Position numbers and translations under genes: made by a program. A model generated the notes under the pieces. The model ran no database searches, was not told the DNA's origin, and saw only the letters and a program-made list of their open reading frames with translations. A stretch of 6,783 nt of DNA from Kiritimatiellales bacterium (GTDB lineage: Bacteria > Verrucomicrobiota > Kiritimatiellia > Kiritimatiellales > Pontiellaceae): positions 1 to 6,783 of the forward strand of contig JAIPIO010000219.1 in NCBI GenBank assembly GCA_021734595.1, written 5' to 3'. This document shows positions 6,107 through 6,783 of this stretch, piece after piece. Positions within the stretch are counted from its first letter, which is position 1; every line of letters begins with the position of its first letter.

Positions 6107-6783
6107 ATGACCGAACTATATGAAATGCAGAAACCAGGGGCCGATGCCGTTCTTCTCGTGGGCGTGAAGCTCCGCGGCAAGGAAGAGTGGAAGGTCAAAG
6201 AGACCCTGGATGAGCTCGCGCAGCTGGTGGAGAGCGCGGGCGCAGCGGTGGCGGGGCGTTTTATCTGCCGTCAGCCGCAGGTCAGGGCCGGACACTACAT
6301 CGGCACCGGCAAGGCGAAGGAAATCGCCGACTGGATCAAGGAAAACCCCGTTGAGATGGTGGTGTTCGACGACGACCTGACACCCGCCCAGGGGCGCAAC
6401 CTCGAAGCCGCGCTCGAAACCCGCGTGCTCGACCGCACCCAGCTGATTCTGGATATCTTCGCCCAGCGCGCGAATACGAAAGAGGGGATTCTGCAAGTCG
6501 AACTCGCGCAGCACCAGTACCTGCTGCCGCGCCTGCGCAACATGTGGACGCATCTGGAACGCCAGAAGGGCGGTATCGGTCTGCGCGGCCCAGGTGAAAC
6601 GCAACTCGAAATGGACCGTCGCCGCATCGAGGAGCTGCTCAAAACACTTAAACGCGATCTTGAGCTCGTTCGTACTCGCCGCACCGAACCACGCCGCGGC
6701 CGCCGCCGCAACGGCTGGGCGCTCGTCTCGATCGTCGGCTACACCAATGCCGGCAAGTCCACCTTGCTCAACCGCCTTTCCGG
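6107..6783 (+). CDS. hflX: GTPase HflX (ribosome-associated; C-terminal part outside the window)
   Basis: The frame is open from ATG at 6107 to the window end (225 codons plus 2 bases). HflX is an OBG-HflX family GTPase that binds the large ribosomal subunit and splits stalled ribosomes. The N-terminal HflX domain shows the usual landmarks: GHYIGTGKAKEI, VVFDDDLTPAQGRNLE, VLDRTQLILDIFAQRA, and EGILQVELAQHQYLLPRL. GIGLRGPGETQLE (about 156-168) is the family hallmark before the helical linker. The G1 P-loop GYTNAGKST is at 211-219; the remaining G motifs lie beyond base 6783. A weak AGAGAA at 6093-6098 precedes the ATG, and an in-frame ATG at codon 7 is an alternative. The gene is 28 bases behind miaA. 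As in Escherichia coli, miaA and hflX are adjacent, but hfq, which sits between them there, is absent. Confidence 0.96.
   Translation, partial: MTELYEMQKPGADAVLLVGVKLRGKEEWKVKETLDELAQLVESAGAAVAGRFICRQPQVRAGHYIGTGKAKEIADWIKENPVEMVVFDDDLTPAQGRNLEAALETRVLDRTQLILDIFAQRANTKEGILQVELAQHQYLLPRLRNMWTHLERQKGGIGLRGPGETQLEMDRRRIEELLKTLKRDLELVRTRRTEPRRGRRRNGWALVSIVGYTNAGKSTLLNRLS

Overview
The window is a bacterial chromosome segment with one partial secreted-protein gene on the minus strand (bases 1-543), a divergent intergenic region (544-836), and five tightly packed plus-strand housekeeping genes: ileS, a DksA/TraR-family gene, lspA, miaA and hflX (cut by the window end). Three traits suggest the PVC group, most likely a Kiritimatiellota or Lentisphaerota-like organism: an eukaryote-like type 2 isoleucyl-tRNA synthetase, a DksA-like protein that has lost most zinc ligands and carries a Lys/Ala tail, and a secreted beta-helix-like protein next door. 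The taxon is inferred from gene character, not proven.

Layout. Bases 1-543 encode, leftward, the first 181 residues of an exported repeat-rich protein with a clear signal peptide. The 293-base gap holds candidate divergent promoters (593-621 minus, 753-781 plus) and, between them, a pair of 15-base palindromes in inverted orientation (682-728). ileS (837-3971) is followed by a 97-base gap with a perfect TTGACA box. The DksA-like gene, lspA and miaA then follow almost without spacing: 1 base between the first two, and an ATGA overlap between lspA and miaA. hflX starts 28 bases after miaA. These four read as one operon.

The genes serve translation and the cell envelope. IleS charges tRNA-Ile, MiaA modifies A37 of tRNAs reading UNN codons, HflX is a ribosome-associated GTPase, LspA matures lipoproteins, and the DksA-like protein probably acts on RNA polymerase and perhaps also on nucleic acid.

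The least explained signal is a short palindromic family, TTCCANNNATTGGAA. It occurs five times exactly (two intergenic, three inside miaA in two different reading frames), with looser relatives at the ends of lspA and miaA. Twelve fixed bases would be expected about 0.001 times in this length by chance under equal base use. It looks like a dispersed REP-like element or a protein-binding site that is tolerated in coding sequence. No CRISPR array, transposase, rRNA or tRNA gene was seen.
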